Source: Cypionkella psychrotolerans (GTDB lineage: Bacteria > Pseudomonadota > Alphaproteobacteria > Rhodobacterales > Rhodobacteraceae). Taken from it: DNA of 64,000 nucleotides. This document shows, piece by piece, positions 33,421 to 43,676 of this stretch (its first letter is position 1; every line of letters begins with the position of its first letter). The translations under genes and the position numbers were made by a program. The notes under the pieces were generated by a model, which ran no database searches, was not told the DNA's origin, and saw nothing but the letters and a program-made list of their open reading frames with translations. The DNA lies in contig NZ_LGIC01000037.1 in the NCBI RefSeq assembly GCF_001294535.1, forward strand, positions 1 to 64,000, given 5' to 3'.

Positions 33421-34076
33421 GAGCGTTGAAATTCGGGCGGGTGGCGGCTGTGTCGGGGGCTGCGCGGTCTATGGTGGTGTTTGTGCATGGCTATGGCGCC
33501 GATGGCGCGGATTTGCTGGGGCTGTCGGATGCTTTGGCACCGCATTTGCCCGATACAGTGTTCTATGCGCCGGATGCGCCCGAGGCTTGCGCGGGCAATC
33601 CGTTTGGGCGGCAGTGGTTTGGGATTCCGCGGTTTGATGGCTCAAGTCAGGCGGAGGCTAAGGCGGGGTTGGCGCAGGCGGCGGAGGATCTGAACGGGTT
33701 TCTCGATGCGCGGCTGGCTGAGGAGGGACTGGGGCCAGAGGCGCTGGTGCTGGTCGGGTTTTCACAGGGCGCGATGATGAGTTTGCATGTGGCGCCTCGG
33801 CGGGAGGTGGCAATTGCCGGGGTTGTGGCGATTTCAGGGAAGTTGATGTTTCCTGAAGTGTTGCAGGCAGAAGCTAAGGTCAAACCTAAAGTTTTGCTGA
33901 TGCATGGCGATCAAGACCTGGTGGTGCCGTTTGAAGAAATGCAGGCGGCGGGCAATGCACTGGTCGCGGCTGGGTTTGCCACCTATGGTCATGTGATGCA
34001 GGGCACCGGGCACGGGATTGCGCCGGATGGCTTGCAGGTGGCGTTGAGTTTCATCGCGGATCGGTTGGGGGTTTAG
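33417..34076 (+). CDS. Alpha/beta hydrolase, phospholipase/carboxylesterase family
   Basis: The 219-residue protein has an oxyanion-hole region VVFVHGYGADGADLLGL, the nucleophile elbow GFSQGAM (Ser), an acid in MHGDQDLVVP and the His in GTGHGIAPDGL, all as in the YpfH/carboxylesterase group. Substrate unknown, probably small esters. The start overlaps the alkA stop as ATGA, and its stop codon overlaps that of glk on the other strand. Confidence 0.88.
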   Translation: MRALKFGRVAAVSGAARSMVVFVHGYGADGADLLGLSDALAPHLPDTVFYAPDAPEACAGNPFGRQWFGIPRFDGSSQAEAKAGLAQAAEDLNGFLDARLAEEGLGPEALVLVGFSQGAMMSLHVAPRREVAIAGVVAISGKLMFPEVLQAEAKVKPKVLLMHGDQDLVVPFEEMQAAGNALVAAGFATYGHVMQGTGHGIAPDGLQVALSFIADRLGV

Positions 34077-35044
34077 TCCCGGCCACCGCTGGCGAGGAAG
34101 GCGGCGCAGCCAGTGAGGGCGGCGAAATCATCCTCAACCGCGAAAACGGCGAAGCTTTGCATGAATTCGGCGAATCGACCCTTGGTGCGGAAGGCCTGCG
34201 CCAGATTCATCTCGTCCATATAGGGCACCATCGCACGGGCGACGCCGCCGATCAGGTAGATGCCGCCGAATGGCAGGTGGATCAATGCAAGATTGCCGAG
34301 TTCCTGCCCCAGTAAGTGCATGTAAAGCTTGGTGGTTTCGCGCGCCAAAGGCTCTCCCGCAGCCAGGGCGTCCATGATCGTGGCAGCCTTCAGATCTTGC
34401 GGCTGGCCGGCCTCAGAACTGATGAAGGCGTGGACACGCTCCAGACCACGCCCCGCGAGGACGTCCTCAACCCCGGCATAACCGTGAGCATTGGCTCCGG
34501 TATGGGCGACGAAGCGCGACAACCGGAAGTCTTGTTCGGTCTGCACTGGCATCGCGATATGGCCACATTCCGAGGGTGCCACGAGGCGACCCCAAGCGGT
34601 GTCATGCACCGGGGCGGCGTTCATCCCGGTGCCGACGCCGACCACCAGCATCGCGGCGCCTGCCACTTGGGTGCCAGGGATCAGTGGGCGCAGGAATTCC
34701 GGTGCTATGTGTCCCAAGGCATGGCCTTGGGCTTGCAGATCGTTGAGGATCGCGGTTTGGCCCGCCCCCGTAGCGCGGATCAACAAGGCAGCATCAATCA
34801 CCCAAGACAGATTGGTCATCACCGCCACGCCATCGCGGACCGGGCCTGCGGCGGCGACGCAGGCACCATCCACCGATTTCAGACCTTCTTCGACCATATA
34901 GCGGGTCAAAACCGGCTCCAAACTGGTGAATTCGGCATTGGCATAGCGGCGGATGCTGGCTTGGCGCACGACTTTGCCATCGGCCAAAGCGACGCGGGTG
35001 TTGGTGCCACCGATATCGGCAACGAGGGCGAGAGGGGTAGACAT
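34073..35044 (-). CDS. glk: Glucokinase
   Basis: Phosphorylates glucose with ATP, supplying the substrate of Zwf and Pgi. The 323-residue protein is of the bacterial Glk (ROK-unrelated) type: phosphate loop LVADIGGTNTRVALADG at the N-terminus, sugar site APSECGHIAMP, and GGIYLIGGVARAMVPYM. The start at 35044 has GAGGTCACTG just upstream. It follows the lacI-family gene on the same strand by about 42 bases, so the regulator and kinase probably share a transcript. Confidence 0.93.
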   Translation of the reverse strand: MSTPLALVADIGGTNTRVALADGKVVRQASIRRYANAEFTSLEPVLTRYMVEEGLKSVDGACVAAAGPVRDGVAVMTNLSWVIDAALLIRATGAGQTAILNDLQAQGHALGHIAPEFLRPLIPGTQVAGAAMLVVGVGTGMNAAPVHDTAWGRLVAPSECGHIAMPVQTEQDFRLSRFVAHTGANAHGYAGVEDVLAGRGLERVHAFISSEAGQPQDLKAATIMDALAAGEPLARETTKLYMHLLGQELGNLALIHLPFGGIYLIGGVARAMVPYMDEMNLAQAFRTKGRFAEFMQSFAVFAVEDDFAALTGCAAFLASGGRD

Positions 35045-35086
35045 CAGTGACCTCATTGTCTTAACTTTAGCCCGCAGGCTTTTGAT

Positions 35087-36121
35087 TTAGATGGATTTAC
35101 GTGGGGCAGGGCCGGTGGACTGGCCAATGATCAAATCAGCCTCTAGTAAACGATGCAGCGGGCCTTGGGAGGGGTCGGCGATCAGCGCCAGCAGCATCTC
35201 GGCGGCGATCCTCCCGGCATCGCGCACCGATGAGCGGGTGGCGGTGAAAATCGGCACATCGTCGCCATTGCGCAGATAGCTGAGCTCGTCGTCAAAGATG
35301 ATAACAGAGACATCGCGACCCAGTTTCAGGCCCTGACCTTCAATCGCGCGGCGCACGCCCATGCCCGACAGCATCGAGGCGGCCACGAAGGCGGTTGGTG
35401 GATTATCCAGCGCCAGCATACGCTTAGCGGCGCGGTAGCCGGAAAGCTCGGTCATCTCATCGCTTGCCATAAGGGCTGCATCTGGCGCAATTTCGCGTCC
35501 AGCCAAGCCATCAACATAGCCGGTGCGGCGGCGGATGGCGAAATCCATATCCTCTTTGCCGTTGACCAAAGCGATGCGGTTGTGGCCGAGATCGAGCAGA
35601 AATTCGGTGGCGCGCAGGAAGGCGCGGCGGTTGTTGACATCGACCCAAGAATAGTCGGTCTCAATCCCGGTGGCGCGGCCATGGGTGACGAAGGGCAGCC
35701 CCAAATCTTGCAGGCTGGCGATGCGCGGATCATAGGTGCGCACGGCATGGACGATGACGCCATCGACGGCACCGCGGGATTTCAGGTCACGGTAGGCGGC
35801 GGCTTCGGCATCATCGGCGACGACGGACAGCAGCATATCATAGCCGTTGGCGGCGTAAATCTCGCCAGCGCCGGCGATGAAATCGGCGAAGATCGGGTTC
35901 ATGATTTCGGATTTGGTGGCAACCGGAAACACATGGCCCACCGCCATGGCACGGCCTGTCGCAAGCCTGATGGCGCGGGTGTTGGGACGGTAATTGTAGC
36001 GCTTGGCGGCGGCAACGATACGCTCGCGCGTCACATCATTGACCTCGGGGTAGCCGTTCAGCGCGCGGCTGACGGTGGTGGGCGAGAGGTTCAGCTTTTG
36101 CGCCAGTTCTTTGAGGTTCAT
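35087..36121 (-). CDS. LacI-family transcriptional regulator
   Basis: A 344-residue repressor with the N-terminal HTH and hinge (MNLKELAQKLNLSPTTVSRALNGY...RERIVAAAKRYNYRPN) and a periplasmic-binding-protein-like sensor domain (VDGVIVHAVRTYD, SVIIFDDELSYLRNGD). It resembles sugar regulators such as AglR of rhizobia and Rhodobacterales. Start at 36121 is the family norm; ATGs 6 and 22 codons upstream keep the frame open. Located directly upstream of glk, so sugar kinase control is likely; the operator-like palindrome before zwf is a candidate target. Confidence 0.9.
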   Translation of the reverse strand: MNLKELAQKLNLSPTTVSRALNGYPEVNDVTRERIVAAAKRYNYRPNTRAIRLATGRAMAVGHVFPVATKSEIMNPIFADFIAGAGEIYAANGYDMLLSVVADDAEAAAYRDLKSRGAVDGVIVHAVRTYDPRIASLQDLGLPFVTHGRATGIETDYSWVDVNNRRAFLRATEFLLDLGHNRIALVNGKEDMDFAIRRRTGYVDGLAGREIAPDAALMASDEMTELSGYRAAKRMLALDNPPTAFVAASMLSGMGVRRAIEGQGLKLGRDVSVIIFDDELSYLRNGDDVPIFTATRSSVRDAGRIAAEMLLALIADPSQGPLHRLLEADLIIGQSTGPAPRKSI

Positions 36122-36272
36122 CGAGGTTCGGGTGCCCATGGGGTCAGGTTGCGCAGGGACACTAACCGCGCGGGCCGGGGTGGTCAAAGTGTTTGAGGCT
36201 TGATTTGCACAATCGTTACGAGTTTTTAAGGGTGTTATTATTTTTCAGTGGGTTGCGGGAAGTGTAAAAGCT

Positions 36273-37193
36273 TCAAAGCGGTATCAAATGCACGGAAGAT
36301 TCACCCTGTAACGCCGCTGGCAGCGCGTGCGGGATCAATGCGCTGAGTTGCTGCGCTGCGGCAGAGGGAGGGTTCTGCGCCAAATGGGTCAAGATCAGCG
36401 GCTCGGTCCCGGCATCGCGGATCGGGCGGGTGACTAGCGGTTTGCCATCGGGGCTGAGGCGGGCGGCGGGATTGGTGTAAGACAGGCCTAGTCCCAGACC
36501 ATTGGCGGCATAGCTGCGCATCAGTTCCATCGAGGCGGTGCGGTGGCGGATTTGCGGGGTGAGGCCCGCTTGCGCAAACAGCCCGCGCATATGGCCAAGC
36601 GACAGGCCTTGATCCGTCAGGATCAGCGGCTCGAGGGCGAGTTGGGAGAGGGTCAAGCTGGCGTTTTTGGCGAGCGGGTGATCAGGCGGCAGGATGGCAT
36701 GTGGGGCGATTCGGGCAAGGCTTTGGCGGGCCATGTCGGATTGTAGGCCAAGATCCCATGTCAAAGCGAGATCGACTTTTCCTTTGTGAAGTGCATCGGA
36801 AAGTGTTGCAAAATCCATGACTTGCGTAGTGATCTTCAGGTGTGGCGCGAGCTTTTCCGCATAAGTGAGGATTGGTGCCAAACAACTCGGCGCCAGGTCT
36901 TCGAACACCGCAAGCCGGATATCCTCGGCTGCGGCGTTGGGATCGGTGAGGCGGGTCAGCGCAGTCAGTTGCGCCTCGGCCAGTTCCAGCCAGCCGCGCC
37001 CGAAGGCAGTGGGGGTGAGGCGACCTCCGGCACGGCGCAGGAACAGCGGGCGTTGCAGCAGGGATTCGAGTTGGGCGAGGGCGACCGACAGCGCGGGCTG
37101 GCTGACATGCAGCGCCTCGGCGGCCGCAGTCATGCCGCCATGGCGGGCGACGGCGGTGGCATATTCCAACTGGCGGAGGGTAAGGGATAGCAC
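36273..37193 (-). CDS. LysR-family transcriptional regulator
   Basis: A 306-residue regulator: winged HTH in residues 1-60 (LSLTLRQLEYATAVARHGGMTAAAEALHVSQPALSVALAQLE) and a two-lobe effector domain. GTG start at 37193, with a weak AGGT before it. The effector domain has a short lower-GC patch near 36781-36840. It is divergent from the phytanoyl-CoA-dioxygenase-like gene with 87 bases between, the usual geometry for a LysR regulator and its target. Confidence 0.9.
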   Translation of the reverse strand: MLSLTLRQLEYATAVARHGGMTAAAEALHVSQPALSVALAQLESLLQRPLFLRRAGGRLTPTAFGRGWLELAEAQLTALTRLTDPNAAAEDIRLAVFEDLAPSCLAPILTYAEKLAPHLKITTQVMDFATLSDALHKGKVDLALTWDLGLQSDMARQSLARIAPHAILPPDHPLAKNASLTLSQLALEPLILTDQGLSLGHMRGLFAQAGLTPQIRHRTASMELMRSYAANGLGLGLSYTNPAARLSPDGKPLVTRPIRDAGTEPLILTHLAQNPPSAAAQQLSALIPHALPAALQGESSVHLIPL

Positions 37194-37280
37194 TGGATTA
37201 TGACCTGCATTGAAAGGTATTATTTGCGGCTATGATTAAGTCGCGCCATGTTGCAAGCCAAGCGAAATCAGGAGGCCAGC

Positions 37281-38066
37281 ATGGTAGACGTAACCGATGA
37301 GATGATTGAGGCGTATCAGCGCGATGGCGTGGTGCTGATCAAGGGGCTTTGGGCCGATTGGGTCGAGGAGTTGCAGGCCGGGGTGGCGCGCAACATGGCG
37401 GAGCCGGGGCCGTTTGCGGCAGAGAATCTGCGTCCGGGCGACTCGGGGCGGTTCTTTGACGATTATTGCAACTGGCAACGCATCCCGGAATTTGAGCGGG
37501 TGATCAAGCAGTCTGAGGTGGCGGATGTGGCCGCCAAGCTGATGGACTCGCAGCGGGTACAGATGTTTCATGATCATGTGCTGGTGAAGGAGCCGGGGAC
37601 GTCGCGGGCGACGCCTTGGCATACGGATGGGCCGTATTACTTTGTCGAGGGGCAGCAGAATGTGTCGTTCTGGTCGCCGCTGGATCCGGTGACACAGGCG
37701 TCGTTGCGCTGCGTGGCGGGGTCGCATCTGTGGCCGAAAGAGGTGTTGCCGACGCGTTGGCTGTCGGAAACCTCGTTTTATCCGAACCCCGAGTTGTACA
37801 TGGCCGTGCCGGACCCGGATGCGGAGGGGATGCCGGTGCGGGAGTGGCAGATGGAGCCGGGTGACGCGGTGGCGTTCAATTATCGCACGCTGCATGGGGC
37901 GCGGGGGAATGAGGCGGGGACGCGACGGCGGGCGTTTTCGCTGCGGGTTTTGGGCGATGATGCGCGGTATGTGGAGCGGCCGGGGCGGACCTCGCCTCCC
38001 TTTCCGGGGCATGAGATGGTCGCGGGGCAGGTGTTGCGGGAGGATTGGTTTCCGTTTTTGAAGTGA
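37281..38066 (+). CDS. Phytanoyl-CoA dioxygenase family (PhyH) protein
   Basis: A 261-residue Fe(II)/2-oxoglutarate-type dioxygenase. The metal triad is visible: H and D in TPWHTDGPYY, the distal His in TLHGARGNEAG, and the 2-oxoglutarate-binding Arg in TRRRAFSLRV. Substrate unknown; bacterial members hydroxylate many small molecules. AGGAGG lies nine bases before the chosen ATG. Divergent LysR gene next door is the likely regulator; a terminator follows. Confidence 0.87.
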   Translation: MVDVTDEMIEAYQRDGVVLIKGLWADWVEELQAGVARNMAEPGPFAAENLRPGDSGRFFDDYCNWQRIPEFERVIKQSEVADVAAKLMDSQRVQMFHDHVLVKEPGTSRATPWHTDGPYYFVEGQQNVSFWSPLDPVTQASLRCVAGSHLWPKEVLPTRWLSETSFYPNPELYMAVPDPDAEGMPVREWQMEPGDAVAFNYRTLHGARGNEAGTRRRAFSLRVLGDDARYVERPGRTSPPFPGHEMVAGQVLREDWFPFLK

Positions 38067-38074
38067 GGGTTTGG

Positions 38075-38099
38075 AATGGTCCCGACTCGGGACCATTTC
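38075..38099 (+). terminator. Terminator after the PhyH gene
   Basis: AATGGTCCCGA / TCGGGACCATT forms an 11-pair inverted repeat around one central base (38075-38097), followed by TC. It starts nine bases after the stop; the T-run is weak. Confidence 0.6.
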
Positions 38100-38105
38100 G
38101 AGACT

Positions 38106-38150
38106 TTGTAAAATCAATGGGTTAGGATCGGCTGTTCAGGATCTATTAAG
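38106..38150. repeat. 45-bp intergenic motif, copy B
   Basis: The second copy of the motif at 31006-31050: TTGTAAAATCAATGGGTTA at the left and GGATCTATTAAG at the right. It directly follows a terminator-like hairpin and lies about 80 bases upstream of the TDT-type transporter gene. Confidence 0.4.
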
Positions 38151-38229
38151 CTTTGGTGCGCTGATTGGTCCCAAGCATCAGGCTTGTCGGGCGGGGTTGG
38201 CGGTGGGACAAGGGGGCAAGGAGATTGCC

Positions 38230-39234
38230 ATGACCCGAAGTCCGACCGTGCAGCACCGCCCGAAGGCCTATCCGCCGCCGGAGTTTCCGCCTCGGAAACC
38301 GAAGTTGTTCGCCAAGACGCCGCCTGCGGTGTTTTCTGTGGTGTTGGGCCTGCTCGGCCTTGGGCTGGCTTTGCGCAAGGCGGCGGTGGTTTTGGGGCTG
38401 CCGGGGGGGCTGGTTGAGGCGGCCTTGGGGGCGGTGCTGGCGTTTTGGGGCTTTGCCACTGTCGCCCTGTTGTCCAAGATCGCGCGGCGGCCTGCGGTGT
38501 TGCTGGAGGATTTGCGGGTATTGCCGGGGCGGGCGGGGATGGCTGCGTGCAGCATGAGCGCGATGCTGGCGGCTTCGGTGCTGGTGCCCTATGTGCCGGG
38601 GATAGCCTATGGGCTGATGGTGGGTGCGCTTTTGGTGCATGGCGTGTTGGCGGGGCTGGTGATCTGGGGGCTTTTGCAGGCGCCGAAAGAACAGCGGGTT
38701 GTTACTCCGGTGTGGCATCTGAGTTTTGTTGGCGGGATTGTCGCGGCGATTCCGGCGCTGGCTTTGGGGCGGATGGAGTTGGCGCAAGCTTTGTTGTGGG
38801 GCGCGATGCCGATTGCGGGGCTGATCTGGGGGGCTTCGCTGGCGCAACTGATCGGGCGGATACCACCTGCGCCGTTGCGGCCTTTGCTGGTGATCCATCT
38901 GGCACCTGCGGCTTTGTTTGCGCTGGTGGCGACCGGCTTGGGGCAGGATGTGCTGGCGCAGAGTTTTGCAGGTTTTGGTGCTGTGATCTTTTTGGCCCTG
39001 CTGCTGGGGTTGCGTTGGGTGACGGCGGCGGGGTTTTCGGCTTTGTGGGGCAGCTTTACCTTTCCGTTGGTCAGCTTTGCGGCGGCGCTGATCGGGTTGG
39101 GCGGTCAGGTTGAGCAGATCGGGCTGGGGCTGCTGGCGGCTGCCGCGGTGGTGGTCGTAGGCATTGCCTGGAAGGTGCTTGCGATGTGGCCGACGGGAAA
39201 ATTGGCGGCCAAGACCAACGCGGCGGAGGCGTGA
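38230..39234 (+). CDS. TDT/SLAC1-type transporter (tellurite-resistance/dicarboxylate family)
   Basis: A 334-residue membrane protein with about ten transmembrane helices after a 35-residue Pro/Lys-rich cytoplasmic start (RPKAYPPPEFPPRKPKLFAKTP). The helix pattern and motifs (TPPAVFSVVLGLLGLGLALRK at helix 1; VTPVWHLSFVGGIVAAIPAL midway) match the TehA/Mae1/SLAC1 family of anion or dicarboxylate channels. A large open frame runs antisense to it but is a codon-bias shadow. Start preceded by CAAGGAG. Stands alone. Confidence 0.8.
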   Translation: MTRSPTVQHRPKAYPPPEFPPRKPKLFAKTPPAVFSVVLGLLGLGLALRKAAVVLGLPGGLVEAALGAVLAFWGFATVALLSKIARRPAVLLEDLRVLPGRAGMAACSMSAMLAASVLVPYVPGIAYGLMVGALLVHGVLAGLVIWGLLQAPKEQRVVTPVWHLSFVGGIVAAIPALALGRMELAQALLWGAMPIAGLIWGASLAQLIGRIPPAPLRPLLVIHLAPAALFALVATGLGQDVLAQSFAGFGAVIFLALLLGLRWVTAAGFSALWGSFTFPLVSFAAALIGLGGQVEQIGLGLLAAAAVVVVGIAWKVLAMWPTGKLAAKTNAAEA

Positions 39235-39368
39235 GGTTGGGGGCAGCGCCTGCCTGCTCCTTGACAGGCGCGAGTTCGCGCCAGTCCAGTCAGGCGCGCC
39301 CCGATCTCCATAGCGACAGTTTGCTGCACAACGCCCCTTGCTCAACGGCCTTCAGCCTTTTGAGCAAC

Positions 39369-39408
39369 GAACCGGAAAACGCTCCACTGGAGCGTTTTCC
39401 TTCGGTTC
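39369..39408. terminator. Large palindrome between convergent genes (terminator or REP-like)
   Basis: GGAAAACGCTCCA-C-TGGAGCGTTTTCC is a perfect 27-base palindrome at 39374-39400. It is extended by GAACC / GGTTC arms with a three-base bulge (39369-39408). It lies between the TDT transporter and the amidotransferase gene, which end toward each other; the rest of 39235-39412 shows only a weaker GGCGCGA/TCGCGCC hairpin. Confidence 0.55.
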
Positions 39409-39412
39409 AAGG

Positions 39413-40108
39413 CTAGATCAGCGCCACCCATGCCCGCGCGATGGCAAGGCCGTGGGCGTCGGCGGCGAGGCCGTGGCGCTCGGCTTCAGCGGCGAGGGTG
39501 GCGGTGAAGCCGGGAGTTTGTTGCTCAATCACGTCTGGAAAGCGGCGCATCCAATCGGCGACGACGGCGCGGCTGGCCTCGAAGTGGAACTGGGTGGCGT
39601 AGCCCGCGCGACCGATACGGTAGCTTTGCACTTGGGCGCTAGGATTGGTCGCCAGATGCACCGCCTTGGGTGGCAGGGTGAAATGGTCGGAGTGCCATTC
39701 AAAGATCGGGAATTGCTGCGGCAACAGGCCTAACACCGGATCGGCGCGGCCTTGATCGGTAAGCTCGATCTGGCACCAGCCAAACTCGGGATTGCTACCG
39801 ATGGTGTTTTCAGCGCCTGCGCCGCGTGCGAGGGCTTGCGCGCCAAGGCAGATGCCGAGGGTGGCTTTGCCCGATAGCGCGGTATCATAGAGCAAGGCGG
39901 CGAGATCGGGCAGGTAGGGGTGGCTGTGATCGGATAAAGCCGTCTGCTCGCCGCCAAAGGAAATCAGCGCGTCGAAGCTGGAGGGCGCGGGCAGTTTGCC
40001 ATCGAGCCACGGTTTATAGAGGTCGATGGTGGCGGCGGCCTCGTGCAGTGCTACGCCGACTTGGCCGTGATGGGTGACGGCGGTATTTTCGATGATGGCG
40101 ACGCGCAT
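39413..40108 (-). CDS. Type 1 glutamine amidotransferase-like protein
   Basis: A 231-residue class I amidotransferase domain alone. The Cys nucleophile lies in LGICLGAQALA and the His/Glu pair in TQFHFEAS, so the triad is complete. No synthase domain is attached, unlike GuaA. It is a GMP-synthase-like protein of unknown acceptor. Start at 40108 with AGGGGC upstream. Divergent from guaB. Confidence 0.85.
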   Translation of the reverse strand: MRVAIIENTAVTHHGQVGVALHEAAATIDLYKPWLDGKLPAPSSFDALISFGGEQTALSDHSHPYLPDLAALLYDTALSGKATLGICLGAQALARGAGAENTIGSNPEFGWCQIELTDQGRADPVLGLLPQQFPIFEWHSDHFTLPPKAVHLATNPSAQVQSYRIGRAGYATQFHFEASRAVVADWMRRFPDVIEQQTPGFTATLAAEAERHGLAADAHGLAIARAWVALI

Positions 40109-40228
40109 GAAGGCCCCTCGGTTTTGGCGCAGTCTGCATGTTGGGATTTTGTGTGCAAGCGCCGTTTCGGCCTTGCCATTCCGCGTCACCCGTGAAAGTG
40201 GGACGTGTCAAACGAACACTCCCCTTAG

Positions 40229-41695
<1,467 letters not shown>

Positions 41696-41713
41696 GGCGG
41701 TTAGATCGGATGG

Positions 41714-41738
41714 AATGGCCCCCGCGTGGGGCCATTTT
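41714..41738 (+). terminator. Terminator of guaB
   Basis: A nine-pair stem AATGGCCCC / GGGGCCATT with loop CGCGT is followed by TT (T4 in all). It starts 18 bases after the stop, between guaB and the convergent exoD gene. Confidence 0.8.
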
Positions 41739-41742
41739 GCAT

Positions 41743-42351
41743 TCAGGCTCTGGTGCGGAACGCCATATAGATCACGGCGGTGATCACTGCCCAATAGACG
41801 CCGACCAAGACGATCACGGCGCTTACCGCGATGACGGCGGCGGCAATGATGAAAGCGCCGTCATTGCCCAGTAGTCCCAGGGCGGCGATCAGGATCGCCA
41901 AGGCGGGCAGGAAGTTGCCCAAGGGGATCGGCAACATCACCAGCAGGCTCAGGAGCATGCCGATGGCGCCGATGATCCGCTGGGCGTTCTCGCTGCTTAA
42001 GGCGGGCAGGCGCGGGTGCAGGATGCGCTCGACGCGGGCGAGATAGGGTGCTGCGCGGGTCAGCAGCGCCAAGAGGTTGGCGCGCAACAGCGAGCGGTTG
42101 GCGATGAAACCGGGCAGCCAAGCCGGGCGACCGAGCATCATTTGCAAGGTGAGGTAAACCAAGGGCAGGCCGGTCACTGCCGAAGTGCCGGGCAGGCCGG
42201 GCAACAGGTTCGGCAGCGCGAACAAGATCAGCAGGGTGGCGCGGGCGTGGGTTTTGATGCCGTTCACCAAATCGCCGAGGCTGACACGCTCGCTGTCGCC
42301 CGTTTCGACAAGGCGCAGCAGTTGTTGGGAAAGTGGGATGGGGGCTGTCAT
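41743..42351 (-). CDS. Exopolysaccharide synthesis protein ExoD family
   Basis: A 202-residue membrane protein with the ExoD pattern: a soluble start (LSQQLLRLVETGDSERVSLGDLVNGIKTHARATLLILFALPNLLPGLPGTS), then several transmembrane helices to the C-terminus. ExoD was first linked to exopolysaccharide and alkaline tolerance in rhizobia; the molecular role is unclear. The start at 42351 has AGAGGTGAC directly before it; the frame extends upstream without protein-like sequence. Confidence 0.85.
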   Translation of the reverse strand: MTAPIPLSQQLLRLVETGDSERVSLGDLVNGIKTHARATLLILFALPNLLPGLPGTSAVTGLPLVYLTLQMMLGRPAWLPGFIANRSLLRANLLALLTRAAPYLARVERILHPRLPALSSENAQRIIGAIGMLLSLLVMLPIPLGNFLPALAILIAALGLLGNDGAFIIAAAVIAVSAVIVLVGVYWAVITAVIYMAFRTRA

Positions 42352-42475
42352 GTCACCTCTTAGCTCTGGCTGAAGATGGGGCGTGAGGGGGAAAATTGCC
42401 AGAGCGCCGGGGCTTGGTTGCGGGATTTCCGCGCGCGCTGTAGGGAATAGCGGGTCGGGGCAAAAGGGGCAGCAT

Positions 42476-43630
42476 ATGACACCGCAAGCTAGGCTTTCTG
42501 CCGCGATTGACGTGCTGGACCGGATTTTGGCGGGGGCGCCAGCCGAGCAGGCCTTGACCAACTGGGGCCGTGGCAGTCGCTTTGCAGGCTCCGGCGACCG
42601 GGCGGCTGTGCGCGATCTGGTGTTTGATGCGTTGCGCTGCAAGCGGTCTTATGCGGCGTTGGGCGGGGCTTTAACGGGGCGCGGGCTGGTTCTCGGCGGG
42701 CTGCGGGATCGCGGCTTGGACCCGGCGGAGTGGTTTACCGGGGAGGGCCATGCGCCCGGAGCTTTAAGCGATGCCGATGCAGGCTTTACGCCCGCGGGCA
42801 ATGTGGCCTTGGATTGCCCAGAGTGGCTGGCGGGGCCGCTGCAATCGGCATTGGGCGATGATTTTGCCGCCGTGATGCAGGCGCTGCGGCGGCGGGCTCC
42901 GGTGTTTTTGCGGGTGAATTTGGCGAAGGGCACGGTTGCGGTTGCCATAGCGGCTTTGGCGGCGGAAGGTATTGTGTGCGCGTTAAACCAACTTGCGAAG
43001 ACTGCCTTAGAAGTTACAGAGAACGCACGAAAAATACAGAATTCTCAGGCCTATCTCTCCGGCTTGGTGGAATTGCAGGATGCCGCCAGCCAAGCGGTGA
43101 TTGAAGCCTTGCCCTTGGCGGATGGTCAGCGCGTGCTGGATTATTGCAGCGGTGGCGGCGGCAAGGCTTTGGCGATGGCGGCGCAGGCGCAGGTCAAGCT
43201 GGCGGCGCATGATGTCGATCCGCGCCGGATGCGGGATATTCCAGCGCGGGCGGCGCGGGCTGGGGTTAAGATCACGGTGGCGGAAACCCAAGCGATTGGA
43301 ACGGATTACGATGTGATCCTGACGGATGTACCCTGCTCTGGCTCGGGCAGTTGGCGGCGCGATCCGCAGGGCAAATGGGCGCTGACCGAGGCGCGGCTGG
43401 CAGCGCTGTGCCAGATTCAAGCGCAGATTTTAGACGATGTGGCCGGGCTTTTGGCCCCCAAAGGCACGCTGGCCTATGCCACCTGTTCGATGCTGAACGC
43501 CGAAAATGAGGATCAAATTGCGGCGTTTCTCGCCCGTCATCCCGGTTGGAGTAACCGCTTGCAGCGGCGGTTTTCACCGCTGCAGGGCGCGGATGGATTT
43601 TTTGTGGCGCTGTTGACGCGCGAAGTTTGA
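42476..43630 (+). CDS. RsmB/NOP-family RNA m5C methyltransferase
   Basis: A 384-residue SAM-dependent RNA cytosine-5 methyltransferase. SAM site: VLDYCSGGGGKALAMAAQAQ. Catalytic cysteines: TDVPCSGSGSWRRDPQGKW and YATCSMLNAENEDQ. An RsmB-like N-terminal helical part precedes it. A short low-GC island (42981-43050, 30 G+C of 70) interrupts the gene, coding for ALNQLAKTALEVTENARKI. cckA follows after 110 bases. Confidence 0.9.
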   Translation: MTPQARLSAAIDVLDRILAGAPAEQALTNWGRGSRFAGSGDRAAVRDLVFDALRCKRSYAALGGALTGRGLVLGGLRDRGLDPAEWFTGEGHAPGALSDADAGFTPAGNVALDCPEWLAGPLQSALGDDFAAVMQALRRRAPVFLRVNLAKGTVAVAIAALAAEGIVCALNQLAKTALEVTENARKIQNSQAYLSGLVELQDAASQAVIEALPLADGQRVLDYCSGGGGKALAMAAQAQVKLAAHDVDPRRMRDIPARAARAGVKITVAETQAIGTDYDVILTDVPCSGSGSWRRDPQGKWALTEARLAALCQIQAQILDDVAGLLAPKGTLAYATCSMLNAENEDQIAAFLARHPGWSNRLQRRFSPLQGADGFFVALLTREV

Positions 43631-43676
43631 ATTCGTACACAACTTAAGCGTGATTTTCGCTTTATTTGTGAGGCGG

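Noticed and set aside
38146-39345. 399-codon minus-strand frame over the TDT transporter
   Set aside because: Arg/Pro/Gln-rich translation typical of an antisense shadow; the plus-strand frame has clear transmembrane helices and a good start.
39413-40108. Reading the amidotransferase next to guaB as guaA
   Set aside because: It lacks the ATP-pyrophosphatase and dimerisation domains of GMP synthase; only the amidotransferase domain is present.
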